A program made the translations under genes and the position numbers. Positions 16,288 through 24,671 of a DNA stretch of 40,628 nt are shown piece after piece. The notes under the pieces are model-generated. The model was not told the DNA's origin. It saw nothing but the letters and a program-made list of their open reading frames with translations, and searched no databases. The stretch lies in NCBI GenBank assembly GCA_947624085.1, contig CANQIK010000010.1:1-40628 (forward strand), written 5' to 3'. This DNA is from an uncultured Bacilli bacterium (GTDB taxonomy: Bacteria > Bacillota_I > Bacilli_A > RF39 > UBA660). Position 1 is the first letter of the stretch; the number at the start of each line of letters is the position of its first letter.

Positions 16288-17022
16288 CTACATTAATAGT
16301 CCCCCATCAACATGAATAACTTGGCCTGTTATATAAGAACTATCTTCACTTGCTAAAAATTTAACTAAGTTAGCGATATCTTTTGGCTTTCCTAATCTTT
16401 TAAGGGGAATATTTTTAGCAATGTCCTCTTTTATTTGTTCTTTTAAACCATCGGTCATACTAGTTTGAATATATCCCGGAGCAATAGCATTTACTAAAAT
16501 ATTTTTACTACCAAGTTCTTTAGCTAAGCTTTTAGTAAAACCTATAATTCCCGCTTTAGATGCTGAATAATTACATTGCCCACTGTTTCCTGATATTCCT
16601 ACCACCGAAGATATGTTGATAATTTTGCCATCTTTTTGTTTTAACATTTGACTTACAACCATTTTAGTAACATTAAAAGTTCCCATTAAATTAGTAGCTA
16701 TTACATCATTAAAATTTTCTTTAGACATTCTTATTAATAAGCCATCTTTTGTAATACCCGCATTATTAACTAGTACATCAATTCTTTCCCATTTAGTTAT
16801 TATTTCATTTATCATGTTTTCCGTTTCTTCATAGGAAGATACATCACCTTTTACAAGCAAACAATCTACACCTTTTGATTCAATATCACTTTTTAAAGCC
16901 GTAACGCTATCACTCATCGTGCGATAATTTACAGCAATATCATAATTTTCACTAGCCAAAGTAAGGGCTATTTCTTTACCAATACCTCTTGTAGCTCCAG
17001 TTATAAAAGCAACTTTTCTCAT
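16288..17022 (-). CDS. fabG: 3-oxoacyl-[ACP] reductase
   Basis: The protein has 244 residues, a classical short-chain dehydrogenase: cofactor loop TGATRGIGKEIA, NNAG at about residue 90, and the catalytic Ser (INISSVVG), Tyr and Lys in YSASKAG, with the PG turn in AIAPGYIQTSMT and ending in GGLLM. It reduces 3-oxoacyl-ACP with NADPH. The start overlaps the fabD stop by four bases (ATGA), so translation is coupled. Confidence 0.96.
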   Translation of the reverse strand: MRKVAFITGATRGIGKEIALTLASENYDIAVNYRTMSDSVTALKSDIESKGVDCLLVKGDVSSYEETENMINEIITKWERIDVLVNNAGITKDGLLIRMSKENFNDVIATNLMGTFNVTKMVVSQMLKQKDGKIINISSVVGISGNSGQCNYSASKAGIIGFTKSLAKELGSKNILVNAIAPGYIQTSMTDGLKEQIKEDIAKNIPLKRLGKPKDIANLVKFLASEDSSYITGQVIHVDGGLLM

Positions 17023-17963
17023 AATGATTCTCCTTTATAAAAAGATATAAAATTTTCTAAAGTTTCTTTATCACATATATTAAATATCTTTACTTCTTTT
17101 TCTTTTGCTTTAGCGGTTCTTTTAATAAAACCACTTAAAGTTTTACCGGGTCCAATTTCTACGAATACATTAATATTTTCATCAAGCATGGTATTTAAGC
17201 TTTTCGTAAATTGAACTGGATTTATCATGTGTTTTTCTAAAATATCTTTGATATTATCCTCATCTGTATAGATAGTACCATCAAGGTTTTTAACAACCTT
17301 ATTTTTAGGGATACTTATTTTAATATTTTCTAATTCACTAGCAAAAGCTTTAGCACTTTCCTTTAATAGGCTTGTGTGAAAAGGACCCGCGGTTGGTAAA
17401 ATACTTACTCTTACACCTTTTTCTTTGGCAAGCTCTGCGGCTTTATTTACACTATCTTCATAGCCAGATATAACAACTTGGCCTGGGCAATTAAAGTTAA
17501 CAGGTACTACAAAGCCATTTACGCTTTCACATATCTCTTTAGCATCCTCATCTGTTATACCTAATAATGCTGCCATTAAGTAACTTCCTTTAGGAACAAG
17601 TTTTTCCATAACTTCTCCTCTTTTTTTTACAAGTTTAATACCATCTTCTAAAGATATGGCTTGTGAGTTTATTAAAGCCGTATATTCTCCTAAACTAAGG
17701 CCGGCACTCATATCACAAGTTAAATTTTCTTTTTCTAATATTTTTAGGATTGCTAAACTATGCGTTAAAACGGCTAATTGGCAAATACTTGTTTTTTTCA
17801 AAATGTCTTCCGGTCCATTAAAAGAATATTCTTTTATATTTAGAGAAGTTATATCATCGACTAGATCATATATCTTTTTGGCTTCTTCATAGTTATCATA
17901 TAAGTCTTTACCCATCGAAACATATTGTGATCCTTGACCGGGAAATAAAAATCCTATTTTCAT
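17019..17963 (-). CDS. fabD: Malonyl-CoA:ACP transacylase
   Basis: The protein has 314 residues. It starts with FLFPGQGSQYVSMG, has the active-site serine in GLSLGEYTAL (about residue 94) and the histidine in AGPFHTSLL, and ends with the usual VEIGPGKTLSGF motif. It loads malonyl groups onto ACP. Four-base overlaps with the genes on both sides indicate a tightly coupled operon. Confidence 0.96.
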   Translation of the reverse strand: MKIGFLFPGQGSQYVSMGKDLYDNYEEAKKIYDLVDDITSLNIKEYSFNGPEDILKKTSICQLAVLTHSLAILKILEKENLTCDMSAGLSLGEYTALINSQAISLEDGIKLVKKRGEVMEKLVPKGSYLMAALLGITDEDAKEICESVNGFVVPVNFNCPGQVVISGYEDSVNKAAELAKEKGVRVSILPTAGPFHTSLLKESAKAFASELENIKISIPKNKVVKNLDGTIYTDEDNIKDILEKHMINPVQFTKSLNTMLDENINVFVEIGPGKTLSGFIKRTAKAKEKEVKIFNICDKETLENFISFYKGESL

Positions 17964-18499
17964 TTTATTAAATTCCTTTCTTGTAATTCATTTTTAATAT
18001 TCGTACATATTTTATTAATAAGTTCATTTCTATCTATCTTTTTATTTGTTGCTTCATATATTGATATAGCCTTTATTTTACTATCTTCTGGATAAGTTAA
18101 AATATTTAAGCCTATGCCTATCACTAATGCTTTTACTTTATCTTTTTGCAATTTACTTTCTACTAAGATGCCTCCGACTTTGCGCTTATTTATCATAAGA
18201 TCATTAGGTATTTTAATATCTAAATCTATTTTGTAGTCATTATGAAATATTTCTAATATTATTTGGGCTAGTTTATAAGTTAAATTATCAAGAGAAGTAA
18301 TACTAGCCTCTAAAGCAAAGAGCATTGATAAAGCAATATTACCTTTACCGGTTATCCAACTTCTTCCATGAGTACCGATTCCATTTGTTTGAGTATCAGC
18401 AGTTATCAAAGCTTCACTATAAGACTTTTTGTATAACTCCCACGCCTTTTTTTGCGTCGAATCTATCTTTTCATAATGAAAAATATTTTTAAAGTTCAC
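17960..18499 (-). CDS. birA: Monofunctional biotin-[acetyl-CoA-carboxylase] ligase
   Basis: The protein has 179 residues, far shorter than E. coli BirA (321). It is only the catalytic part: YEKIDSTQKKAWE, the biotinyl-AMP loop as TQTNGIGTHGRSWITGKG (usual form GRGRxGRxW), and the PNDLMINKRKVGGILVES segment. It lacks both the N-terminal DNA-binding domain and most of the C-terminal SH3-like domain, so it cannot be a biotin repressor. The start is GTG with AAAGAG seven bases upstream, overlapping the previous gene by 11 bases. Its natural substrate, AccB, is encoded four genes downstream. The loop differs from consensus, but the remaining motifs make the call good. Confidence 0.88.
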   Translation of the reverse strand: MNFKNIFHYEKIDSTQKKAWELYKKSYSEALITADTQTNGIGTHGRSWITGKGNIALSMLFALEASITSLDNLTYKLAQIILEIFHNDYKIDLDIKIPNDLMINKRKVGGILVESKLQKDKVKALVIGIGLNILTYPEDSKIKAISIYEATNKKIDRNELINKICTNIKNELQERNLIK

Positions 18500-19541
18500 T
18501 TGTAAGCTCTTTCATTAATTCTTTTACCGAAATAATCTTATCTATTTTATGGACATTAGATCCACAGAAAACTAAAGCATTATCCATATTACCTAAAGTT
18601 GCATTTATTAAAGCTTTAGTAATACAATAGGGAGTTTTTGTCATATCACAGGTTTTAATACAGCCATAACATTTTGTTATTTTTTCCGGATTTTCATATA
18701 CTCTTTTAATAAAAGAATTATTTAATGCTCTTCCCGGCATCCCTACAGGACTTTTTATTATTCTAATATCTTCTTTCTTAGCTTTTACATAAGCTTCTTT
18801 AAACTTAATATCTGCATCACACTCTTTGGTTGCTACAAACCTAGTGGCCAGTTGAACACCGGTAGCTCCTAAAGATAAATACTTTTTAATATCTTTACTA
18901 TCATATATTCCCCCTGCACTAATAACCGGGATATCTTTACCCGTTTCTTTTTCAACATCTTTAATATATGAAACTATATCGGTAGTAATATTTTCTAAAG
19001 AAGGGCTTTCTTTTAACTCTTCTTCTTTAAATCCTAAGTGGCCTCCTGCTTCTGGACCCTCAATTACAATCATATCGGGTACATAGTTATATTTATCTAT
19101 CCAATGTTTAACAATTAATTTACAACATCTAAGTGATGATACAATTGGAGCTATTTTAGTGCTAGTTCCTTTGACATATTCAGGAAGCTCTTTGGGAATA
19201 CCTGCACCCGAAATAATCAAGTCAATTTTATTTTTGACACATTCTTTGACTATTTCAGCATAATTTCTTAAAGCAGTCATAACATTTACACCTAATATTT
19301 TATCTTTACCAGCGATTTTACGAGCCGCTTTTATTTCTTTGCCAATAGCCCTTAGATTTGCTTTAAGACTATTTTGTTTAAAATCTTTTTCTTTAAAGCC
19401 AATATCCGCGGTTGATATTACGCCAATCCCACCTTCTTTACTAACGGTTCCGGCAAGTTTATGTAAAGAAATGCCTACTCCCATTCCTCCTTGAATAATA
19501 GGATACTTTGCCTTTTTATTACCTAATTTTATACCTTTCAT
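18489..19541 (-). CDS. Nitronate monooxygenase / FabK-like flavoprotein
   Basis: The protein has 350 residues with a flavin TIM barrel: YPIIQGGMGVGISLHKLAG at the start, ISGAGIPKELPE, the signature VIEGPEAGGHLGF, SAGGIYDSKDI and VQLATRFV. A C-terminal cysteine cluster (CYGCIKTCD, PYCI) and CGSN follow, as in clostridial nitronate monooxygenase-type proteins rather than textbook FabK. Its place in the fatty-acid operon suggests an enoyl-ACP reductase role like FabK, but FabI is also encoded here, so the true substrate is open. I chose the ATG at 19541, which has AAAGGAG five bases upstream; an in-frame ATG at 19562 lies before the ribosome site. Confidence 0.8.
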   Translation of the reverse strand: MKGIKLGNKKAKYPIIQGGMGVGISLHKLAGTVSKEGGIGVISTADIGFKEKDFKQNSLKANLRAIGKEIKAARKIAGKDKILGVNVMTALRNYAEIVKECVKNKIDLIISGAGIPKELPEYVKGTSTKIAPIVSSLRCCKLIVKHWIDKYNYVPDMIVIEGPEAGGHLGFKEEELKESPSLENITTDIVSYIKDVEKETGKDIPVISAGGIYDSKDIKKYLSLGATGVQLATRFVATKECDADIKFKEAYVKAKKEDIRIIKSPVGMPGRALNNSFIKRVYENPEKITKCYGCIKTCDMTKTPYCITKALINATLGNMDNALVFCGSNVHKIDKIISVKELMKELTSEL

Positions 19542-19551
19542 ATAATCTCCT

Positions 19552-21216
19552 TTATACAGCATTAATAGCCAGAATATTTTCTTGCCTTTTTAGTTTATTG
19601 GTTGATGTTCTTATAAGTGGTTCTTCTGTTAAAACTATTCCTTTTATAGCTTTATATTCTGGTATCGTTTTATTTATCTTTTTTATTTCATCAAATAAAA
19701 TATTATAAATTTCTTGATCACTTTGAACATGATAATTTTCCGCCATAATCTTACGATCAAAAACTATTTTGGCATTTATTCTGACATCCGATTTATCTTC
19801 GGTTAAACTATATATTAAAGATTCTTTAACTCCTGAAACTCTGTTAATCAGATATTCTATTTCTTCAGGATAAATATTTTTACCATTTTTTAAAACTATT
19901 GTATCTTTTTTTCTACCACATATATAGATATAGCCGTCTTTATCTATTTTAGCTAAATCCCCGGTGTAAAAATAATTATTTTTAAAAGATGAACGATCAA
20001 TTTTACCGTCTTGGTAGTAACCAAGCATTACACTTTTACCTTTAACAATAAGTTCGCCTACACCATCAGCATTTGGTGAATCTATTTTAACTTCTACCCC
20101 ATCAAGAGGTTTTCCTACTGAGCCTAAATGATAATTTAAATTAGAACACATACTTATAACGGGCGATGTTTCCGTAAGACCATACCCTTGCATAAGATTA
20201 ATGCCAAACTCACGAAATTCTTTTTCAATATTTTCATTTAAGTAAGCAGCCCCACTTATTAGGTATTTAATATTATTGCCCAGCATATTATGAATCTCTT
20301 TAAACATTTCTTTTCGTTTATCCATAGATGTAGTATGAGCCATTTCTATTTTTGACAAATAATCATCTAATAAGTTTTCTTTAGCTAAATTGCGCTTAAT
20401 GTTCTTTAAAATATTTTCATATACTGCGGGAACGCACGCCATAATACTAGCATGGTATTCTTTAAGATTATCAATTATATGTCTTACTCCATCAGCAAAA
20501 GTAATGCACGCGCCACAGTACATAGGCAGTAAAAAACCAAAAGTACATTCAAAGGCATGATGAACGGGTAAAAAAGATAAAAAGATATCACTTTTTTCAA
20601 TCTGCATTCTGAAAGACAAGTCTCTTAAGTTAGTACAAATATTTTCATGTGTTAAGGCTACAACTTTCGATTTAGAGGTAGTTCCTGAGGTAAAAAGCAA
20701 ACTAGCAATTTGTTTAGGATTAATTAAGACGTTATATTTATTACTATCTTTTTTATATGATTTACTACCTTCTTTACATAAACTATCTATTTCATCTAAA
20801 GAAAAAACATATTCTAAATTATTAGCTTTTAGATTACGAATATTTTTAAAATCAGCATATCTTTTTGGAAAAGAAAAAACCGCTATAGCATTAGATATCC
20901 GGATAATTCTTTCAATTTCATTTAATGGCAAAGTTTTATCTATTGGCACAACAATTGCTCCACTATAACAGATAGCTAAATAAGCAATTTCCCAATTCAT
21001 TGAATTGTCGCCCATAACAGCTATTTTTTGACCTTTAAAACCCACATCAATGATTTTAGCACTTAAGTATTGAACTTTATCTCTTACTTCTTTATGAGTA
21101 ACTGTCTTATATTCATTATTTTCTTTTATTTTATATGCCACATCATCTTGAAATCTATCTCTTGTTTTATCTAACATTTCCTTTAAATTTTTTATATCTA
21201 TTATTTCTTCCAACAA
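19552..21216 (-). CDS. AMP-binding acyl-CoA/acyl-ACP synthetase
   Basis: The protein has 554 residues and belongs to the ANL (adenylate-forming) superfamily: P-loop LLFTSGTTSKSKVV (about 170-185), GYGLTETSP, YTGDLAKIDKDGYIYICGRKK, and the C-terminal lysine domain (NKLKRQ near the end). It is similar to long-chain fatty acid ligases, so it probably activates free fatty acids, either imported or released by lipid turnover. As first gene of the fatty-acid operon it suggests an acyl-ACP synthetase feeding acyl chains to PlsC (inference). The start is probably TTG at 21216, placed after GAGGTG; an in-frame GTG at 21222 is part of that ribosome site. Confidence 0.87.
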   Translation of the reverse strand: MLEEIIDIKNLKEMLDKTRDRFQDDVAYKIKENNEYKTVTHKEVRDKVQYLSAKIIDVGFKGQKIAVMGDNSMNWEIAYLAICYSGAIVVPIDKTLPLNEIERIIRISNAIAVFSFPKRYADFKNIRNLKANNLEYVFSLDEIDSLCKEGSKSYKKDSNKYNVLINPKQIASLLFTSGTTSKSKVVALTHENICTNLRDLSFRMQIEKSDIFLSFLPVHHAFECTFGFLLPMYCGACITFADGVRHIIDNLKEYHASIMACVPAVYENILKNIKRNLAKENLLDDYLSKIEMAHTTSMDKRKEMFKEIHNMLGNNIKYLISGAAYLNENIEKEFREFGINLMQGYGLTETSPVISMCSNLNYHLGSVGKPLDGVEVKIDSPNADGVGELIVKGKSVMLGYYQDGKIDRSSFKNNYFYTGDLAKIDKDGYIYICGRKKDTIVLKNGKNIYPEEIEYLINRVSGVKESLIYSLTEDKSDVRINAKIVFDRKIMAENYHVQSDQEIYNILFDEIKKINKTIPEYKAIKGIVLTEEPLIRTSTNKLKRQENILAINAV

Positions 21217-21222
21217 ACTCAC

Positions 21223-21551
21223 CTCATTTGGCCAAAATATTCAATATAAATAATTTCTATTAATAATTTAGTATTTTTATACCACTAGTTCAATCATCAA
21301 TTATTAGATATGTGTAACTTATTAAACAAATTAATTTAAAACTGTTATTTTTTAAACACTTTATTTAAGTCTGTTGTATAAAAAAACAAATAAATTTATT
21401 TGCGAGTGTAGATGTATTTGTTAAAATCTTTTCATTAAATTTAACACTAAAATATTACTTAAAATAGCAAAATTTAGAAATTAGATATTGAACTTTAGAA
21501 TTTTATATAGTATAATTTTAATTGTCTTGAAGAAGACAACCACTCAAATGT
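21223..21551. other. Intergenic control region between fatty-acid operon and tRNA genes
   Basis: No gene is seen. The right part holds the tRNA promoter (21488-21516). The left part must hold the promoter of the divergent fatty-acid operon, but I find no convincing -35/-10 pair there and no clear FabT- or FapR-type palindrome. It is very AT-rich. Confidence 0.6.
21488..21516 (+). promoter_or_regulatory. Promoter of the tRNA-Val/tRNA-Thr unit
   Basis: TTGAAC (21488-21493), a 17-base spacer and consensus TATAAT (21511-21516). It lies 35 bases before the first tRNA. Confidence 0.85.
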
Positions 21552-21628
21552 GGGCGATTAGCTCAGTTGGTTAGAGCACCTGCCTTACAAGCAGGGGGTC
21601 ATAGGTTCGAGTCCTATATCGCCCACCA
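21552..21628 (+). tRNA. tRNA-Val (anticodon TAC)
   Basis: A 77-base cloverleaf with acceptor GGGCGAT/ATCGCCC, D arm GCTCAGTTGGTTAGAGC, anticodon arm CCTGC-CTTACAA-GCAGG (TAC, valine), T loop GTTCGAGTC and encoded CCA. It is transcribed with the tRNA-Thr 11 bases downstream. Confidence 0.97.
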
Positions 21629-21639
21629 TTTTATTTTTT

Positions 21640-21715
21640 GCCGACATAGCGTAATTGGTAGCGCAACTGACTTGTAATCAGTAGGTTGGGGGTTCGATTC
21701 CCTCTGTCGGCACCA
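21640..21715 (+). tRNA. tRNA-Thr (anticodon TGT)
   Basis: A 76-base cloverleaf with acceptor GCCGACA/TGTCGGC, anticodon arm CTGA-CTTGTAA-TCAG (TGT, threonine), T loop GGTTCGATTCC and encoded CCA. Its 3' end is next to the accessory genes that follow, a usual integration spot. Confidence 0.97.
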
Positions 21716-21724
21716 GTATGATAA

Positions 21725-21764
21725 AAAACTCGGACTTTTTAAATTATTGATAAGTTCGAGTTTT
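21725..21764 (+). terminator. Terminator of the tRNA unit
   Basis: AAAACTCGGACTT (21725-21737) pairs, with one G-U, with AAGTTCGAGTTTT (21752-21764), a 13-bp stem ending in U residues. Confidence 0.85.
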
Positions 21765-21813
21765 ATTATTCAACAAGTTATGATAAAATGATTTTAGTAA
21801 TTAAGGGGGCACT

Positions 21814-22554
21814 ATGAATAAAGAAATAATAAAATCAGAAATTAATGTGAATAATAATAGAATTAATGTTATACGAATAGGAAATAAAGAATATATCTCT
21901 CTTACAGATTTGGCTAGATATGCTGATGAAGATGATCCAAGATACCCTATTCAAACTTGGATGAGAAATAGAGATGTTATTGCTTATTTAGGATTGTGGG
22001 AAAAATTAAATAATGAAAACTTCAAAGGTGTCGAATTCGACACGTTTAAAAATGAAGCTGGTAGTAATAAATTTAAAATATCACCACAAAAATGGATTAA
22101 CGAAACCAATGCAATCGGAATAATATCTAAATCCGGCAATAATGGTGGAACGTATGCTTGTAGTGATATAGCTTTAGAATTTGCAAGTTGGTTATCCCCA
22201 GAATTTAAATTGTATGTTATCCAAGAATTTGAAAGATTAAAAAAGAATGAAGCATATCAATATAAAGTTGATTGGACAGCTAGTAGAATGCTTGCTAAAT
22301 CTAATTACCATATTCATACCAATTCAATAAAAGAAAATATTATTCCTAAATTAACTGAAAAACCAAAACAATATGTGTACGCTGAAGAAGCTGATGTTTT
22401 AAATGTTGCTTTATTTGGGATGACTGCAAAAGAATGGCGAGATAAAAATCCTGATATAGATGGAAATATCCGAGATTATACCGATTTAAAACATTTACTT
22501 ATTTTATGTAATTTAGAAAACATATTTGTAAATGGGCAGAAAGCCATTAGCTAA
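21814..22554 (+). CDS. KilA-N domain protein
   Basis: The protein has 246 residues. The first ~150 residues match the KilA-N pattern: EYISLTDLARYADEDDP, IQTWMRNRDVIAYLGLWEKL, WINETNAIGIISKSGNNGGTYA, and DIALEFASWLSPEFKLYVIQEFERLK. The C-terminal part (KPKQYVYAEEADVLNVALFGMTAKEWR, then DYTDLKHLLILCNLENIFVNGQ) is seen with KilA-N in phage and chromosomal proteins. KilA-N proteins are DNA-binding and linked to phages and mobile elements; a molecular role here is unknown. A strong GGGGG ribosome site lies before the ATG. It directly follows the tRNA-Thr terminator and is 15 bases from the next gene, so they form a two-gene unit, probably acquired. Confidence 0.88.
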   Translation: MNKEIIKSEINVNNNRINVIRIGNKEYISLTDLARYADEDDPRYPIQTWMRNRDVIAYLGLWEKLNNENFKGVEFDTFKNEAGSNKFKISPQKWINETNAIGIISKSGNNGGTYACSDIALEFASWLSPEFKLYVIQEFERLKKNEAYQYKVDWTASRMLAKSNYHIHTNSIKENIIPKLTEKPKQYVYAEEADVLNVALFGMTAKEWRDKNPDIDGNIRDYTDLKHLLILCNLENIFVNGQKAIS

Positions 22555-22569
22555 TTATAAAGGTGACAT

Positions 22570-23334
22570 ATGAGTAAAAAACAGAAAAAATTAGACAAGC
22601 AACTAAAACACGATAGACAAATTTCTAGAGACAAAAGAAATTCCTTAAGAAAAGAAATAAAAGAAAATGTTTCTTTACATAGAAATAATGAAGTTTTTCA
22701 TATTATATTTATTTCTAAAGAAACAAAAAATATGGAAAAAATATTATTTGATATTTCTCCCTTAAGTAATGGATATTTAATTAATATACCAATTATTACT
22801 ACACAGATGATAAATGAATGTGAAGATAAAACTCCAAAAGGGATAATTTTACATTATTTTGGAATAGAATCTGACAGCATTCAATTAATAGATGGAACAA
22901 ACTTAATTATTGTCAAAAACTTTAGGATTATTAATAACGTTAAAAATCTATTAGAATTAATAGTACGCCCCTATAATGAATACACTTGGTATGATAATAA
23001 CTGTATAATGACGTTACATGGAGAAAGAATCTTTAAAGGAGAAAAATTAAACGATTTCTTTGCTACTAGAAATGATTTAGAAAGTTTTTTTGTATTTCAG
23101 GACACTATAACAGAGATATTATTTTATAGAATAATAGAAAGCAAAATAAATGGTAAAGAATTTTTAAATAGTTATTTTGGATTTTTCTACAAAAGCATTG
23201 GCATTAAAACAGGCAATAGAAAAAAGCAAAATAATTCTAGTAGTTGGTCAACACTTTATAAATTGATTGCTGAAGATGACGAAGGATTAAGTGAAATATT
23301 AGCTAATGAAAAAATGAAATACAAGAATTATTAG
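22570..23334 (+). CDS. Unrecognised protein paired with the KilA-N gene
   Basis: The protein has 254 residues. I do not recognise the family. The first 35 residues are strongly basic and helical (KKQKKLDKQLKHDRQISRDK), suggesting nucleic-acid or ribosome contact. The middle is a mixed alpha/beta domain (HIIFISKETKNMEKILFDIS, GIILHYFGIESDSIQLIDGT, NLIIVKNFRI). The end has FFVFQDTITEILFYRIIESK and a polar SSSWSTLYKL segment. There are no membrane segments and no clear catalytic motif. AAGGTGA precedes the ATG. It is co-transcribed with the KilA-N gene and is AT-rich like its neighbours. Confidence 0.75.
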   Translation: MSKKQKKLDKQLKHDRQISRDKRNSLRKEIKENVSLHRNNEVFHIIFISKETKNMEKILFDISPLSNGYLINIPIITTQMINECEDKTPKGIILHYFGIESDSIQLIDGTNLIIVKNFRIINNVKNLLELIVRPYNEYTWYDNNCIMTLHGERIFKGEKLNDFFATRNDLESFFVFQDTITEILFYRIIESKINGKEFLNSYFGFFYKSIGIKTGNRKKQNNSSSWSTLYKLIAEDDEGLSEILANEKMKYKNY

Positions 23335-23639
23335 GTGATGAGGACAGCCCTAAAAAGTTGATTTTGCAACAAAAAAATAACAAATAAAAATTATTGATAT
23401 CTTTTTCTTTGTCGCACCATTTATAATTTGAAACTCGAGCTTTTATAATTTGAATTTTAATTTAATCCTCTACTGGTTATTTATTTTAAAACGAAAGATA
23501 ATGCCCGTGAACAATTATACATTATTATTTATTTTCTTATTAGACATCCATTTTTTAATGCGAGAACTTTAAAACTAAAACTTTTTTAATATTTATTGTG
23601 ATACAATGGTTATAGAATATTTGAATGGAGTGAAATTAG
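23335..23639. other. Gene-free accessory spacer
   Basis: No gene is seen in about 305 bases. A short stretch at 23410-23423 (TTGTCGCACCATTTAT region) resembles the 3' ends of the two upstream tRNAs plus flank, with one or two bases missing, but it is too short to call an attachment site. A possible -10 (TACAAT, 23602-23607) precedes the next gene without a good -35. Confidence 0.5.
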
Positions 23640-24464
23640 ATGAAAAAAATAGATGTAAACAATAAAATTTTTTATTCAAAAGAGTTTCAAAAAGATAAAT
23701 ATAAGTTTTTTCTTATATCTCAAAATTTAAAATGCGAAACAGTTGTTTTATATAGTGATGAGGAAAATTACATTATATGTCGTGGAGCAATTGGATGGCC
23801 TACTTGGATTTGGACTAAAGATAATTTTGATATTGAAAAACTTGAAGAGATTAAACAAGCAATAGAATTATATTTAACTGATAGTGAGAAAGATAAATTT
23901 ACCTGTAAAAAAGAATTATATGATTTATTAATTAGTGATGGCTTTGATAAATTAAATCCTGAAGATTATTTTGAAATGGGCACTTTATATTGCAGGAAAA
24001 CTATAAAACCAAAAGAATGCGATGGTAAAATGGCTACTCCTACTATGAAAGACAAATCAATTTTAGTTAAATATTGGTTTGATGATAGTCAAGAGATGAA
24101 CGGTGTTGATCCTATTAGCATGGAGCAAGCTGAAACTGATGTTGAACAAATGCTTGAATCAGATAAATTCTATGTATGGCGAAATAGCAACGGAAAAATA
24201 GTTTGTATGGCTAACTATAAGGAAATAGATGGCCAAGCAAAATTATCTCACGTTTATACTCCCACTGATGAGCGGAGAAAGGGATATGCGGCGAATTTAA
24301 TTTATTGTATGACGAATGACCTAATAGCAAGAGGTTTGATTCCATTGTTATATACAGATTATCATTATATACCATCTAATAGAGCATATAAAAATGCTGG
24401 TTATGAGGATACAGGAATATTAATTAATTTTTCTTGTTCAAGAGAAAAAAAGAAAAGAAGATAA
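23640..24464 (+). CDS. GNAT-family N-acetyltransferase, two-part
   Basis: The protein has 274 residues. The C-terminal half (~130-265) is a GNAT domain: FYVWRNSNGKIVCMANYKE, the acetyl-CoA motif A as VYTPTDERRKGYAANLI, and SNRAYKNAGYEDTG as motif B. The N-terminal half (~1-125, with ICRGAIGWPTWIWTKDNFD) looks like the degenerate second domain seen in other long GNAT proteins. The acceptor substrate is unknown. GGAGTG lies upstream. The gene ends in a run of Lys/Arg codons, and in the shifted frame coding potential continues for another ~50 codons (see 24475-24618), so the present C-terminus may not be original. Confidence 0.82.
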   Translation: MKKIDVNNKIFYSKEFQKDKYKFFLISQNLKCETVVLYSDEENYIICRGAIGWPTWIWTKDNFDIEKLEEIKQAIELYLTDSEKDKFTCKKELYDLLISDGFDKLNPEDYFEMGTLYCRKTIKPKECDGKMATPTMKDKSILVKYWFDDSQEMNGVDPISMEQAETDVEQMLESDKFYVWRNSNGKIVCMANYKEIDGQAKLSHVYTPTDERRKGYAANLIYCMTNDLIARGLIPLLYTDYHYIPSNRAYKNAGYEDTGILINFSCSREKKKRR

Positions 24465-24474
24465 AAGTAATAAT

Positions 24475-24618
24475 TCTAAAAGATTTCCAAAATTTTCATA
24501 CATGTTTAGATATAAGCTATTTACTAAATTTTATGCCACTTATAATGCTACTATTGATAATTGTTTATATGCCTTATTTAATGCAAATAGTTTTGAAAAA
24601 GTATTAAAAGTAATATGA
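24475..24618 (+). pseudogene. Coding remnant after the GNAT gene
   Basis: The frame is open from within the GNAT 3' end through to TGA at 24616 and reads as protein-like sequence (FPKFSYMFRYKLFTKFYAT, then DNCLYALFNANSFEKVLKVI). It has no ribosome site of its own. It may be the tail of a deleted or frameshifted gene. I cannot name the family. Confidence 0.3.
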
Positions 24619-24619
24619 T

Positions 24620-24647
24620 TTGCAATTAAATTAGTTTATACTATAAT
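24620..24647 (+). promoter_or_regulatory. Promoter of the second GNAT gene
   Basis: TTGCAA (24620-24625), a 16-base spacer and TATAAT (24642-24647), followed by a GAGGT ribosome site before the ATG at 24672. Confidence 0.65.
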
Positions 24648-24671
24648 TAAAGAAAAGAGGTAGATTTTCTA

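Noticed and set aside
21223-21487. FapR- or FabT-type operator ahead of the fatty-acid operon
   Set aside because: I looked for a clear palindrome and a promoter on the minus strand and found none that stands out.
23410-23423. Attachment site copying the tRNA 3' end after the KilA-N unit
   Set aside because: The match is only about a dozen bases with gaps, and no integrase gene is present. It could be chance in AT-rich DNA.
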